A model generated the notes under the pieces. It ran no database searches, was not told the origin of the DNA, and saw only the letters and a list, made by a program, of their open reading frames with translations. From contig NZ_AP027737.1 of assembly GCF_030296695.1 (NCBI RefSeq), forward strand, positions 2,418,001-2,482,000: a stretch of DNA of 64,000 nucleotides, read 5' to 3'. Positions 18,700 through 28,488 of this stretch are shown piece by piece. Every line of letters starts with the position of its first letter. The first letter of the stretch is position 1. Position numbers and translations under genes: made by a program. The stretch is from Agromyces mangrovi. Its GTDB lineage: Bacteria > Actinomycetota > Actinomycetes > Actinomycetales > Microbacteriaceae.

Positions 18700-21434
18700 T
18701 AGACGCGGACACCCCTTCCCTCCTCGGCCGCGAGCGCGAACTCGGACAACTCCTCGCCCTCGTCGCCCACGCGCGCAATCGCGCCGGCGGCGCCCTCGTG
18801 GTGCGCGGCGAGCCGGGCATCGGCAAGACCACGCTCGTCGGCGAGCTGGCCCGCCTCGCGCAGGGCGTGCGCGTGATCCGCGCCGACGGGTTCGAGGCCG
18901 AGCAGTCGATGCCGTACGCCGCGCTGCAGCGGCTCGGCAATCCGCTCGCGCGCCACCTCGACGCGCTGCCCGCCGGGCAGGCGACCGCCCTCCGCATCGC
19001 CGCGGGGCTCGCCGACGGCCCGCCGCCCGACCGCTTCCTCGTCGGCCTCGGCACCCTGTCGCTGCTCGCAGCGGCGGGAGAGCAGCAGCCCGTGCTCTGC
19101 ATCGTCGACGACGCGCACCTGCTCGACCCGGAGTCGCTCGAGGTGCTCGCGTTCGTCGCCCGGCGCCTCCAGGCCGAGGCGGTGGCGCTGGTGCTCGCGG
19201 TGCGGCCCGAGGCATCCGTCGCCCCTGCCCTCGCCGGTGTGCCCGCGCTCGAACTCGAGGGGCTCGACCGGCGGTCGGCCGTGCGGCTGCTGACGGGCGC
19301 GGCGAGCGAACCGATCGATCCGTACCTGGCGACGCGCGTGGCCGAGGAGACGGGCGGCAACCCCCTCGCGCTCGTCGACCTCGCCCACGGGTCGCCGAGC
19401 GAGCTCACCGCACGGGCCGTCGCCGAGGAACCGGTGCCGATCGGCGAGCGGCTCGAGGCGCACTATGCGCGCCGGTTCGCGACACTGCCCGACGACACGC
19501 GGCTCTGGCTGGGCGTCGCGGCGGCCGAGTCCACGGGCGACGGGGCTGCGATCGCGGCTGCGGCTGCACAGCTGGGTCTGGCGACGGATGCCCCCGAGCC
19601 CGCCGAGCGGCTCCACCTGGTGTCCGTGCGGGGCGACGTCGCGTTCCGGCACCCGCTCGTGCGCGCCGCCGTCTACGACGCCATGCCGAGCGCAGACCGG
19701 CGCCGCGTGCACCGCGCGCTCGCCGACGTGGCGGAGCGTGACGGCCGCGAGGCATCCGCTGCGTGGCATGCCGCCGCCGCCGTCTCGGGCACCGACGAGG
19801 CGACCGCCGCTCGGCTCGTGCGCGCCGCCGACTCGGCGGGTGGCCGGGGCGGCACCGCGTCGCGGGCCCGGCTGCTCGCCCGGGCCGCCGACCTGACCCC
19901 GCGCGGCGCCGACCGGGACGGCCGGCTGCTCGATGCCGCCGAGGCGGCCGCGGCGGCGGGTGCCGTGCAGCTCGCCCTCGAGCTCGTGGCATCGCTCGAC
20001 CCCGAGCGTCTCGACGACGTCGGCCGCGGGCGCGTGCTCGCGTTGCGCGCGGTCCTCTCGCTGTTCGTCGGCGACGCGCAGGGCATCACCGGCGGCACGG
20101 CGTCGATGCTCGAGGCCGCCGCCCTGTTCCACGCCGCCGACCCCGCGCGCGAGCAGCGCGCGCTCGTGACCGCGTTCGAGCTCTGCCTCACGACCGAGTG
20201 GATGATGCGCGATGCGACGCTGGCGGAGGTGGGCGCGCGCGTCGGCGCCGGCGTGGGCGTCGCCGACGGCGCGTTCGACGTGGCGCTCACGGCGATCGAG
20301 GCGCACATCCTCGCGCCGTACCGGGAGTCGGCGCCGAAGCTGCGCGCGGCCGTCACCATGCTGGAGGCCGCCGACGACGCGCTGCTGGGGGACTACACGA
20401 CGTTCACGGTGGCGTCGACCATGGCGCTGTGGGACGAACGGGCCTGCCTCGACCTGCTCCGTCGGGCGGCGCGCGCCGCGCGTGAGGCCGGTGCGCTGCG
20501 CGCGCTGGACACGACGCTCTGGGTGCTCGGGCTGATCGAGCTCGCGATCGGCGACGTCGTCGCCTGCGGCCGCACGATCGAGCAGGTGCGCGAGCTGCGG
20601 CGCGCCATCGGCTACGACGCCGAGCAGGTGGTCAACGCCGGCTACCTCGCGTGGGCGGGCGCGCCGGTCGAGGTCGTCGAGCAGGTCGCGGAGGGCGCGC
20701 GTGCCGGCGGCTGGGGCGGGGTGTGGTCGCTCGCCGAGCACGGCCTCGCCGTGCGCGCGATCGCCGAGGGGCACTACCGGGATGCGTTCGAGCGGCTGCA
20801 TCCGATGGTCACCGAGCGCGATTTCCTGCAGGTGACCTACCGGCACCTGCCCGACTACGTCGAGGCCGGCGCGCGGGCGGGCAGGGCCGACCTCGTGCGC
20901 CCGTCGCTGGCGCGGCTCGAGCACCAGGCCGAGGTGAGCGGCACGCCGTGGATCCGCGGGGTGGCCTCGCGGTCGGCCGCGGTCATGGCGGGCGACGACG
21001 AGGCCGAGCGGCTCCACCTCGACGCGATCGCGCACCTGTGCCAGACGCTCGCGGTCGGTGACCTCGGGCGGGCGCACCTCGTCTACGGCGAGTGGCTGCG
21101 GCGCATGAAGCGTCGCCGCGAGGCGCGCGAGCAGCTGCGCGAGGCGCTCGCGATCTTCCAGCGGGCGGGTGCGGTCGCGTTCGCCGAGCGCGCCCGCGTG
21201 GAGCTCGCGGCCACGGGCGAGCACGTGCCGCACCGTGAGCCCGGCGCCGCGGACGAGCTCACCCCGCGCGAGTCGACCATCGCGGAGCTGGCCGCCGCCG
21301 GCCGCACCAACGCCGAGATCGGCGCGACCCTCTTCATCAGCGCCAACACGGTCGACTACCACTTGCGCAAGGTGTTCCGGAAGCTCGGCGTCACCTCCCG
21401 ACGACAGCTGGCCGAGCGGATGCCCCGGGGCTGA
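18700..21434 (+). CDS. Large LuxR-family ATP-binding regulator (LAL type; start uncertain)
   Basis: About 910 residues. It opens with LLGRERELGQLLALVAHARN, the usual entry to a LAL/AAA module, then Walker A GEPGIGKTTL (18810) and Walker B LCIVDDAHLLD (19096). A long helical TPR-like middle follows, and a C-terminal LuxR HTH (LTPRESTIAELAAAGRTNAEIGATL, SANTVDYHLRKVFRKLGV). LAL proteins are activators, often of catabolic or secondary metabolism genes. No canonical start lies ahead of the LLGRE motif in frame; the next GTG (18798) falls at the Walker A motif and is too late. A missing C in the run 18713-18716 would join the frame to an open upstream frame, so the exact start is unresolved. The two hydrolase genes downstream may be targets. 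Confidence 0.85.
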
Positions 21435-21551
21435 CGCCCGCCCCCGTCCATCCGTCCGCGACGACTACGTGCACCACGTGGTTCGGCGACCCGCGCGTGG
21501 GGCGCAGCATCGAGGCATCCGCTGCACCAGCTCGCCCACGAGGAGGCCGCC

Positions 21552-22376
21552 ATGCCGTACGTCACCACCGATGACGGTGCCGAGATCTTCTACACCGACT
21601 GGGGCTCGGGCGGGTCGCCCGTGATCCTGAGCCACGGCTGGCCGCTGAACTCCGACGCGTGGGCGGCCGCCGCGCGGTTCCTCGCCGACCACGGCCACCG
21701 CGCGATCGCTCACGACCGGCGGGGGCACGGACGCTCGAGCCGCACCTGGGACGGCAACGAGATGGACACCTACGCCGACGACCTCGCCTGCCTCATCGAC
21801 CACCTCGACCTCACCGACCTGACCCTCGTCGGGCACTCGACCGGCGGCGGCGAGATCACGCACTACCTCGGCCGGCACGGCAGCGCGCGCGTCGCGAAGC
21901 TGGTGCTCGTGTCGGCGGTGCCGCCGCTGATGCTGCGCACCGACGACAACCCGGAAGGATTGCCGATCGACGTGTTCGACGGGATCCGCGCCGGCGAGGC
22001 ATCCGATCGCGCCCAGCTCTACCGCGACCTGGCCGACGGGCCGTTCTTCGGCAACAACCGCAACAACGACGTGTCGCAGGGCACGCGCGACGCGTTCTGG
22101 CTGCAGTCGATGGCGTGCGGGCACCGCGCCGCGTACGAGTGCATCGCCGCGTTCTCGGCGACGGACTTCCGCGCCGACCTCGCCGCGGTCGACGTGCCGA
22201 CGCTCGTGATCCACGGCGACGACGACCAGATCGTGCCGTTCGAGGTGGGCGGCAAGCGCTCGGCCGCCATGGTCGACGGCGCGACCCTGCTCGTCTACGA
22301 GAACGGCGCGCACGGCCTGCCCGACACCGAGCGCGACCGGTTGCACGCCGACCTGCTCGCCTTCATCGACTCCTGA
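21552..22376 (+). CDS. Alpha/beta hydrolase, non-haem chloroperoxidase-like
   Basis: 274 residues. Begins [20 protein letters not shown] with the oxyanion motif HGWPL. The nucleophile elbow is GHSTGGGE (Ser about 98), the acid lies in HGDDDQIVP and the base His in NGAHGLP (about 256). The combination is typical of cofactor-free haloperoxidase/esterase proteins; true activity is probably ester or lactone hydrolysis. A strong AGGAGG site lies 11 bases before the ATG. Confidence 0.88.
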   Translation: MPYVTTDDGAEIFYTDWGSGGSPVILSHGWPLNSDAWAAAARFLADHGHRAIAHDRRGHGRSSRTWDGNEMDTYADDLACLIDHLDLTDLTLVGHSTGGGEITHYLGRHGSARVAKLVLVSAVPPLMLRTDDNPEGLPIDVFDGIRAGEASDRAQLYRDLADGPFFGNNRNNDVSQGTRDAFWLQSMACGHRAAYECIAAFSATDFRADLAAVDVPTLVIHGDDDQIVPFEVGGKRSAAMVDGATLLVYENGAHGLPDTERDRLHADLLAFIDS

Positions 22377-22447
22377 GCTCCGGCCCCGGGCCGGCGCCCT
22401 GAACTCGCAACGCCCCCTGCCACCCACCACCACGAAAAGGACACATC

Positions 22448-23290
22448 ATGACCGAGACGACCCCCGCCGCAGGCAGCCCCGACACCATCGTGCTCGTGCA
22501 CGGCCTCTGGATGACCCCGCGCAGCTGGGAGGGCTGGAAGGCCCACTTCGAGGCGAAGGGCTACACCGTGCTCACGCCCGCCTACCCCGGGTTCGAGATC
22601 GAGGTCGAGGCGCTCCGCGAGCAGCCCGACGTCATCGCGAACCTCACCGTGCCCGAGACCGTCGACCACCTCGCCGGCGTCATCGAGGCGCTGCCGAAGC
22701 CGCCCATCATCATGGGGCATTCCTTCGGCGGCACGCTCACGCAGCTGCTGCTCGCACGCGGCCTCGGGGCATCCGCCGTCGCCATCGACTCGGCCCCGAC
22801 CGAGGGCGTGCGCGTCACGCCGCTGTCGCAGGCGAAGTCGCTGTTCCCGGCGCTCAAGAGCCCGGCGACCCGGCACCAGGCGGTCTCGTTCACGCAGGAG
22901 GAGTTCCACTACGCGTTCACGAACACGCTGACGCGCGAGGAGTCCGACGCGGTCTGGGAGAAGTACGCGATCGGCGCGCCCGGCAACTGGATCTGGGCGT
23001 ACGGCCTGCTCGCGAACTTCACGCCCGGCCACCAGGAGACCTGGGTCGACTACACGGCCGACCGTGCGCCGCTGCTGTTCATCGGCGGCGGGGCCGACCA
23101 CATCATGCCGCCGTCGGTGAACAAGTCGAACGCGAAGCACTACGCCAAGTCGCCGGCCGTCACCGAGTACTTCGAGTTCGCGGGCCGATCGCACTGGACC
23201 TGCGCCGAGCCCGGCTGGGAGGCCGTCGCCGACCACGCGCTCGAGTGGGCGGTGGCGCACGCCCGGCCGGCCGTGGAGGCGGTCGCGTAG
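22448..23290 (+). CDS. Alpha/beta hydrolase
   Basis: 280 residues. HGLWMTPRSWEGW near residue 18, nucleophile GHSFGG (about 97) and a likely base His in GRSHWT near 245. Resembles lysophospholipase/esterase-type proteins found beside haloperoxidase-like hydrolases. A purine-rich AAAAGGA precedes the ATG. It follows the first hydrolase by 71 bases and both are probably co-transcribed; the substrate is unknown. Confidence 0.85.
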   Translation: MTETTPAAGSPDTIVLVHGLWMTPRSWEGWKAHFEAKGYTVLTPAYPGFEIEVEALREQPDVIANLTVPETVDHLAGVIEALPKPPIIMGHSFGGTLTQLLLARGLGASAVAIDSAPTEGVRVTPLSQAKSLFPALKSPATRHQAVSFTQEEFHYAFTNTLTREESDAVWEKYAIGAPGNWIWAYGLLANFTPGHQETWVDYTADRAPLLFIGGGADHIMPPSVNKSNAKHYAKSPAVTEYFEFAGRSHWTCAEPGWEAVADHALEWAVAHARPAVEAVA

Positions 23291-23304
23291 GCGGGCTGCG
23301 GGTT

Positions 23305-23384
23305 CGCGGATGCGGAGATCGCAGGCGACACACCGAATCGGATGCCTCGGGAGCGGCGTGTCGGCACGGGTCTCCGCATCCGCG
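23305..23384. repeat. 80-base palindrome after the hydrolase gene
   Basis: Arms CGCGGATGCGGAGA (23305-23318) and TCTCCGCATCCGCG (23371-23384) are exact complements; an inner pair CGACACACCG/CGGCGTGTCG extends the stem with one G-U. It lies between convergent genes, 15 bases after the hydrolase stop, so it may end transcription. Confidence 0.65.
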
Positions 23385-23460
23385 TGCGAATCGTCGGACG
23401 GAACGGGCGCCACGCCGTGCGTCGCGGCCCGACACGCCGCGGGAGTCCTTCGTTTCGCAC
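23384..23460. repeat. 77-base palindrome, diverged member of the GTGCGAAAC family
   Basis: Ends GTGCGAATCGTCGGAC and GTCCTTCGTTTCGCAC, which pair at 13 of 16 positions. Length and ends match the two tandem elements at 28244-28414, and the interior shares the pattern GGGCG-CAC-CCG. It sits directly next to the palindrome at 23305, between the convergent hydrolase and lrp genes. Confidence 0.55.
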
Positions 23461-23480
23461 GGTCGACGCCCGCGCAGGCG

Positions 23481-23960
23481 TCAGCCGGCCGCGACGCGCT
23501 CCAGCAGCGCCGAGACGCGCGGGCCCATGACCTCGTCGAGCGAGATGACGGTGCCCGAGCGCTCGACGCCGTCGATCGCCAGGATGTCGGCCGTGATGCG
23601 CCGCAGGTCGGAGGTGTCGCGCGCGACGACCTTCAGCAGGTAGTCGGCGTCCCCGGTCGTGGAGTGGACCTCGACCACCTCAGGGATCTGCACGAGGGCG
23701 GACTCGGTGGCAGGGGCATCCGCCTGCCTGGCCTCGAGCGAGATGAACGCGGTGAGCTTCAGGCCGAGCGCGGCGGGGTCGATGCGGCGGCTCGTCGCGC
23801 CGAGCACGCCGCGGTCTGCGAGGCGGCGCAGGCGCGCGTGCGCGGTGTTGCGGGCGATGCCGAGGCGGCGCGAGAGTGTGAGGATCGTCGCGTCGGGTTC
23901 GTCGTCGAGCGCGAGGAGGATGCGGGCGTCGAGCGGGTCGATCTCGTCCATGCTGCGCAT
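23481..23960 (-). CDS. Lrp/AsnC family transcriptional regulator
   Basis: 159 residues; an internal ATG at 23951 (MDEIDPLDARIL) is an equally good start. HTH at about 8-55 (ATILTLSRRLGIARNTAHARLRRL) and a RAM ligand-binding domain at 70-150 (VVEVHSTTGDADYLLKVVARD). The family senses amino acids and forms octamers. Divergent from the YitT-like membrane gene, which is its likely target. Confidence 0.9.
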   Translation of the reverse strand: MRSMDEIDPLDARILLALDDEPDATILTLSRRLGIARNTAHARLRRLADRGVLGATSRRIDPAALGLKLTAFISLEARQADAPATESALVQIPEVVEVHSTTGDADYLLKVVARDTSDLRRITADILAIDGVERSGTVISLDEVMGPRVSALLERVAAG

Positions 23961-24040
23961 TCTGCCGCATCATCCGCTCCGATGTGAGCATCTGTCGCAG
24001 TCGGATGCACCTGAGTTGCGACACCCGGCAGGTCGAACCG

Positions 24041-24055
24041 ATGATCGGTGATCAT
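24041..24055. promoter_or_regulatory. Candidate Lrp operator at the YitT-like gene start
   Basis: ATGATCGGTGATCAT: perfect 6-base arms around GGT, in the divergent gap and running into the ATG at 24054. Binding here would block initiation of the membrane gene. Confidence 0.4.
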
Positions 24056-24725
24056 GACGACCGACTCGCGCCCCGCTGCCGACGCCCGCCCCGCCGACGC
24101 GCCCGCTGCGCCGGCCGGCGGCCCCGCGGCATCCGTGCGCCACTCGTTCCTCGACGACCTCACCGGCATGGCCACCGGCGTCTTCGTGGCATCACTCGGC
24201 CTGTTCCTGCTGAACAGCGCGCAGATGGTGACCGGCGGCACGGCCGGACTCTCGCTGCTGATCGGCTACGTCACGGGCATCCCGTTCGGCATCGTGTTCC
24301 TCGGCGTGAACCTGCCGTTCTTCGTGCTCGCGGCCCTGCGGAAGGGCTGGCGGTTCACGGTCAAGACCGCGATCGCGATCGTGGCGGTGTCGGCGCTGTC
24401 GTCGTTGCATCCGCTCGCCATGCCCGGGTTCGAGATCGACCCGCTGTACGGCGCGATCGCCGGCAACCTGCTCGCGGGCATCGGCCTGCTCGTGCTGTTC
24501 CGGCACGGTGCGAGCCTGGGCGGCTACAACGTCGTCGCGCTGCTCGCGCAGGAGCGCCTCGGCTGGCGCGCCGGCTACGTGCAGATGGCATTCGACCTGG
24601 TCACCGTGCTCGCCGCGATCGCCACCATCACCCCGCTGGGGCTCGTGTACTCGCTGCTCGGGGCGGCGCTGCTCAACCTGGTGCTCGCGCTCAACCACCG
24701 ACCGGGGCGGTACTTCGGGGCGTGA
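24054..24725 (+). CDS. YitT/YczE-like integral membrane protein
   Basis: 223 residues from the ATG at 24054 (a GTG at 24048 is also possible). A Pro/Ala-rich cytoplasmic N-terminus of about 30 residues is followed by five or six helices. FVASLGLFLLNSAQMVTGGTAGLSLLIGYVTG and GIPFGIVFLGVNLPFFVLA are typical of the YitT/DUF161-type family (membrane proteins of unknown transport role). Divergent from an Lrp regulator, which suggests amino-acid related transport; inference only. Confidence 0.8.
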   Translation: MTTDSRPAADARPADAPAAPAGGPAASVRHSFLDDLTGMATGVFVASLGLFLLNSAQMVTGGTAGLSLLIGYVTGIPFGIVFLGVNLPFFVLAALRKGWRFTVKTAIAIVAVSALSSLHPLAMPGFEIDPLYGAIAGNLLAGIGLLVLFRHGASLGGYNVVALLAQERLGWRAGYVQMAFDLVTVLAAIATITPLGLVYSLLGAALLNLVLALNHRPGRYFGA

Positions 24726-24831
24726 GCGGCTCGGGCGCCTGATGGCGTGACCGGCGCCGGTGCCGGATAGTCGGCGCGGAAATCTCGCGCAACCCCGTGA
24801 CGCGACCGGGCGCCGGCGGGAGAATCGGGGC

Positions 24832-26609
24832 ATGGCGGATTCCCCGATCGTCCTCGGACCGATGCTGCGCTACACCGACGAGACCTCGGCCGCGGTCTGG
24901 GTCGAGACGGCGACGGATGCCACGGTCACCGTCCGCGCCGACGGTCGCGAGTGGCACGCACGAACGTGGGCGGTGCACGACCACCACTACGCGCTCGTCG
25001 AGGTGGACGGGCTGGAGCCCGGCTCCAGGCGCGAGTACGAGGTGCTCGTGGACGGTGCGCGGGCGTGGCCCGAGGCATCCGACGCCCCGCCCTCGGTGAT
25101 CGCGACGCGGTCGACCGACGCCGGCCTGCGCATGGCGTGGGGGTCGTGTCGCACGAGCGTGAGCCACGACGCGTACGGCAACCGGCGGCACGGCGTCGAC
25201 GCGATGCGGGCGTTCTCGCTCGCCATGGTCGACGACGACGGGCTGCGACCCGACCTGATCCTGCTGCTCGGCGACCAGGTGTACGCGGATGTCACGACGA
25301 AGCCGATGCAGGAGTTCATCGCCGAGCGGCGCGACCTCAGCGAACCGCCGGGCAAGGAGCTGCAGGACTTCGAGGAGTACGCGCACCTGTACAAGCTCGC
25401 CTGGTCGGACGACGCGAACCGGTGGCTGCTCTCCACGGTGCCGAGCGCGATGATCTTCGACGACCACGACGTGCGCGACGACTGGAACGCCTCGCTCACC
25501 TGGAAGCGGAAGATGGAGCGGACGTCGTGGTGGTACGGCCGCATCGTCGCCGGCCTCGCGTCGTACTGGGTGTACCAGCACCTCGGCAACCTGTCGCCGA
25601 CCGAGCGCGCCGAGGACGAGCTCTGGCAGCGCATCGCCGCCCACGACGGCGACGACGAGCTCGACCTGAGCGACGTGATCGACGCCTTCGCCGCCCGCGT
25701 CGATCGCGAGCCGTCGACGTACCGGTTCAGCTTCGCACGCGACTTCGGCGACCTGCGGCTCGTGGTCGTCGACTCGCGCACGGCGCGCGATCTCGACCCC
25801 GACCATCGTGCGCTCGTCGGCCACGGCGAGTGGGAGTGGGTCGACGCCCAGCTGCAGGGCGGTTTCCGGCACCTGCTCGTCGCGACCTCGCTGCCGTGGC
25901 TGCTGCCGATCGGGCTGCACCACGTCGAGGCGTGGGACGAAGCGGTCTCGCAGGGGGCCTGGGGGCCGACCGCGGCCCGGGTCGGCGAGGTGCTGCGGCA
26001 GACGGTCGACCTGGAGCACTGGGGTGCGTGGCAGCACAGCTTCCAGGAGCTGGCACGTGCTGCGACGGAGGTCGCCGACGGCGAGCGGGGGATGCCCCGG
26101 AGACCGTGACCGTGCTCTCGGGCGACGTGCACTACTCGTACGTCGCCGAGGTCGAGCGCGACCACGGCAGCCGCATCGTGCAGGCGGTGTGCTCGCCCGT
26201 GCGCAATCCGCTGCCGATCGTGATGCGCTGGTTCTCGGTGGTGATGTCGTACGGCGTGGCGAAGCCGTTCGGCGCCGCGGCGGCCCGTTCGGTGAAGGTG
26301 CCCGACCCGCCGTTCGAGTGGCGCACGACGAAGGGGCCGTGGTTCGACAACAACCTGTCGGTGCTCGAGCACGGTGCCGACGGGCTCACGCTGTCGTGGC
26401 ACACGGGTGACACGACCGGGCGTGCGCCCGAGGACCCGGTGCTCCAGGAGGTCGCCCGGGTGCTGGTCGGGCCGCGCGGAGCGCCCGGCTACGTCGAGCC
26501 GCCGAGCGTCGGCGACGGCCGCGCGAACGGCGCGGGGCCGCTGTCTCGGGCCGGACGCTGGGTGGGCGCGACCGCGGCCGATGCGCGCTCGCTGGTACGG
26601 CGCGGCTGA
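24832..26609 (+). CDS. PhoD-like alkaline phosphatase / metallophosphoesterase (frameshifted as read)
   Basis: About 592 residues. PhoD motifs are LLLGDQVYAD (about 145), FDDHDVRDDWN (about 208) and SGDVHYSYVAEVE, the last read in another frame. The frame breaks at the five-G run 26087-26091 (GERG then MPRRP); one added G gives GERGDAPETVTVLSGDVHY and continues to the stop at 26609. No signal peptide is visible from the MADSPIVLGPMLRY start, unlike secreted PhoD, so this is the cytoplasmic actinobacterial form. It probably hydrolyses phosphodiesters or monoesters with a bimetal site. Confidence 0.88.
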
Positions 26610-26666
26610 GGCCCGGTCGGCGTGCTCTGAGCGACGGGGAACGACAGCGACGACAGCAGCGACGAG

Positions 26667-26702
26667 CGGATGCCCCGGGGCCGCGTGGCCCCGGGGCATC
26701 CG
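26667..26702. terminator. Bidirectional hairpin between convergent genes
   Basis: CGGATGCCCCGGGGCC, loop GCGT, then the exact complement: a perfect 16-bp GC stem lying between the PhoD-like and CHRD genes, which converge. No U-run follows on the plus strand beyond TGTGTT. The stem contains the over-used GGATGCC word. Confidence 0.7.
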
Positions 26703-26738
26703 TGTGTTCCCCTTGGTGTTCCCCTCGTGTTCCCCCGG

Positions 26739-27410
26739 TCAGTTGGCGATGCCGCCGCAGAGCACCGGCACGGTGGCCTCGAGCGGGATCGCGCCGCTCA
26801 GCGACGAGGCCATGCTCGCGAACGGGTCGTCCGCGTTGAAGGCGTAGGCCCCGTTGCCGTCGAAGTCGATGCCGTGCACGACGACCTGCACGGTGCCGGC
26901 GTCGGTGTAGCCCGGCACGTCGGTGAACGTGCGCTGGTAGTACAGGTAGCCGTTCGCGTCGGCGACGGCGAACCGGTCGAGCGCGAGCGCGCTGGCCGGG
27001 CTGGTGTCGCCGGTCGACGTGAGCGACGTGACGATGCCGCCGTAGAACGGGATGCCGTCGACCACCGAGACGACGCCGTCGACGCCGGCCGCGCCGGGTC
27101 CGGGGCAGGCCATGTCGGTCGCCGGTCCGGGCACGCCGTGCAGGTGCATCGCGTGCGGCAGGTTCGGCGACAGGCCCCACGCCTCGACGGTGACCTGCAG
27201 CTTGCCGTTCGGCAGCGCCTTCACGCGCGTGGTGCCGCTGGCGGCGCTCTCGGGCACGGATGCCGGCTGGATCGCGTCCAGGCTGTAGCTGTAGCTCGCC
27301 ACCTTCGGCGACGGGTTCGTGTCGTGGGCGGCGTTCGCCGCGGTCGCACCGCCGATCGCCAGCGCGATGCCGGCCGTCGCGGCCAGTGCGGCTCGTGTTG
27401 CGTTCCTCAT
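26739..27410 (-). CDS. Secreted CHRD-domain-like protein
   Basis: 223 residues. Signal peptide AALAATAGIALAIGGATAANA (cleavage near 27). The mature protein has a CHRD-type beta domain: VTVEAWGLSPNLPHAMHLHG, a GVVSVVDG strand, and VQVVVHGIDFDGNGAY. CHRD domains occur in chordin and in many bacterial secreted proteins of unknown role. A GAAGGAGTACCC site precedes the ATG. Monocistronic. Confidence 0.8.
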   Translation of the reverse strand: MRNATRAALAATAGIALAIGGATAANAAHDTNPSPKVASYSYSLDAIQPASVPESAASGTTRVKALPNGKLQVTVEAWGLSPNLPHAMHLHGVPGPATDMACPGPGAAGVDGVVSVVDGIPFYGGIVTSLTSTGDTSPASALALDRFAVADANGYLYYQRTFTDVPGYTDAGTVQVVVHGIDFDGNGAYAFNADDPFASMASSLSGAIPLEATVPVLCGGIAN

Positions 27411-27569
27411 CGGGTACTCCTTCGTCCTGCTGAGCGTCGGGCGCCGTGCGCTCTCGCGTCGGGCGGGGCCCGTGACGGCGTCGGATCGGCCGTCAGGGAG
27501 GAGTTCGGAGCGGTCGGCCGGGCGGATTGGACGGCTCCTCGAACGGGCGCCCGACCGTAGGCTGAGGCG

Positions 27570-28204
27570 ATGGAGCTGGATGGCCTGGTGGAGCGCGCGG
27601 CGGGGCTCGCCGGGGCCGCCGGCGCGGCCGGGGAGGGCGTGCCGTTCTCGGGATCACCGGGGCGCCCGGTGCGGGCAAGTCCACGCTCGCGGATGCGGTG
27701 GTTGCGGGCGCCGCGGCCCGGGGCATCCGTGCCGCCCTGCTGCCGATGGACGGGTTCCACCTCGCGGACGTCGAGCTCGAGCGGCTCGGCCGGCTCGACC
27801 GCAAGGGTGCGATCGACACGTTCGACGGGTGGGGGTACCTGGCCGCGCTGCGTCGCGTGGCCGAGTCGCGCGAGATCGTCTACGCGCCGGGCTTCGAACG
27901 CACGCTCGAGCAGCCGATCGCGGGGGCCGTGCCCATCGAACCCGGGGTGCAGCTCGTCGTGACGGAGGGGAACTACCTGCTGATGCGCGATGAGCCGTGG
28001 TCGCTGGTGCCGTCGGTGCTCGCCGAGACGTGGTTCGTCGACGTGCCCGACGATTTGCGGCGCGCGCGGCTGGTCGCACGACACGTCGAGTTCGGCAAGT
28101 CGCCCGATGCGGCCGAGGCGTGGGTGCGCGAGGTCGACGAAGTGAATGCGCGCGCGATCATCGCACGTCGTGGGGTGGCCGACCTCGTCGTCCGTGCGGA
28201 CTGA
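27570..28204 (+). CDS. P-loop nucleoside/small-molecule kinase (frameshifted as read)
   Basis: About 211 residues, uridine kinase/pantothenate kinase-like fold. Walker A GITGAPGAGKSTLADAVV, then LLPMDGFHLADVEL, EGNYLLMRDEPW and a C-terminal HVEFGKSPDAAEAWVREVDEVNAR. The ATG at 27570 (MELDGLVERAAG) is in a different frame from the P-loop; adding one G to the run 27630-27633 joins them as AAGGGRAVLGITGAPG. The family includes FrcK-like sugar kinases and nucleoside kinases; the substrate cannot be told. Confidence 0.82.
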
Positions 28205-28243
28205 AGGACCCGGGTGGCACGAAGCCGCGCCCGAGGTCGCCTC

Positions 28244-28414
28244 GTGCGGAACGTAGGACTCGATGGGCGACACGCCGGGATGGGGTGGCGGCACGCCCGG
28301 GATCTCCTACGTTTCGCACAACGCGGTCGGGTGGGCTCGTGCGAAACGTAGGACTCGATGGGCGACACACCGGGATGGGGTGGCGGCGCGCCCCGGATCT
28401 CCTACGTTTCGCAC
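28244..28414. repeat. Two tandem 76-base palindromes
   Basis: Copies at 28244-28319 and 28339-28414, 95 bases apart, differing at only a few positions. Each begins GTGCGAAACGTAGGA (GTGCGGA... in copy 1) and ends TCCTACGTTTCGCAC, the exact complement of the former. They fill the gap between the convergent kinase and tetR genes. The right flank also holds a 20-base direct repeat, CACGGCCGGCTCGCCACGCC, at 28436-28455 and 28458-28477. A third, diverged element is at 23384-23460. Confidence 0.85.
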
Positions 28415-28488
28415 GCAGGCTTCCGCGCTCCGTTGCACGGCCGGCTCGCCACGCCTACACGGCCGGCTCGCCACGCCCCCCAACCCGC

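Noticed and set aside
28244..28477. Tandem repeats as a small CRISPR array
   Set aside because: Units are 76-base palindromes with only two copies and no spacer pattern; no cas genes nearby.
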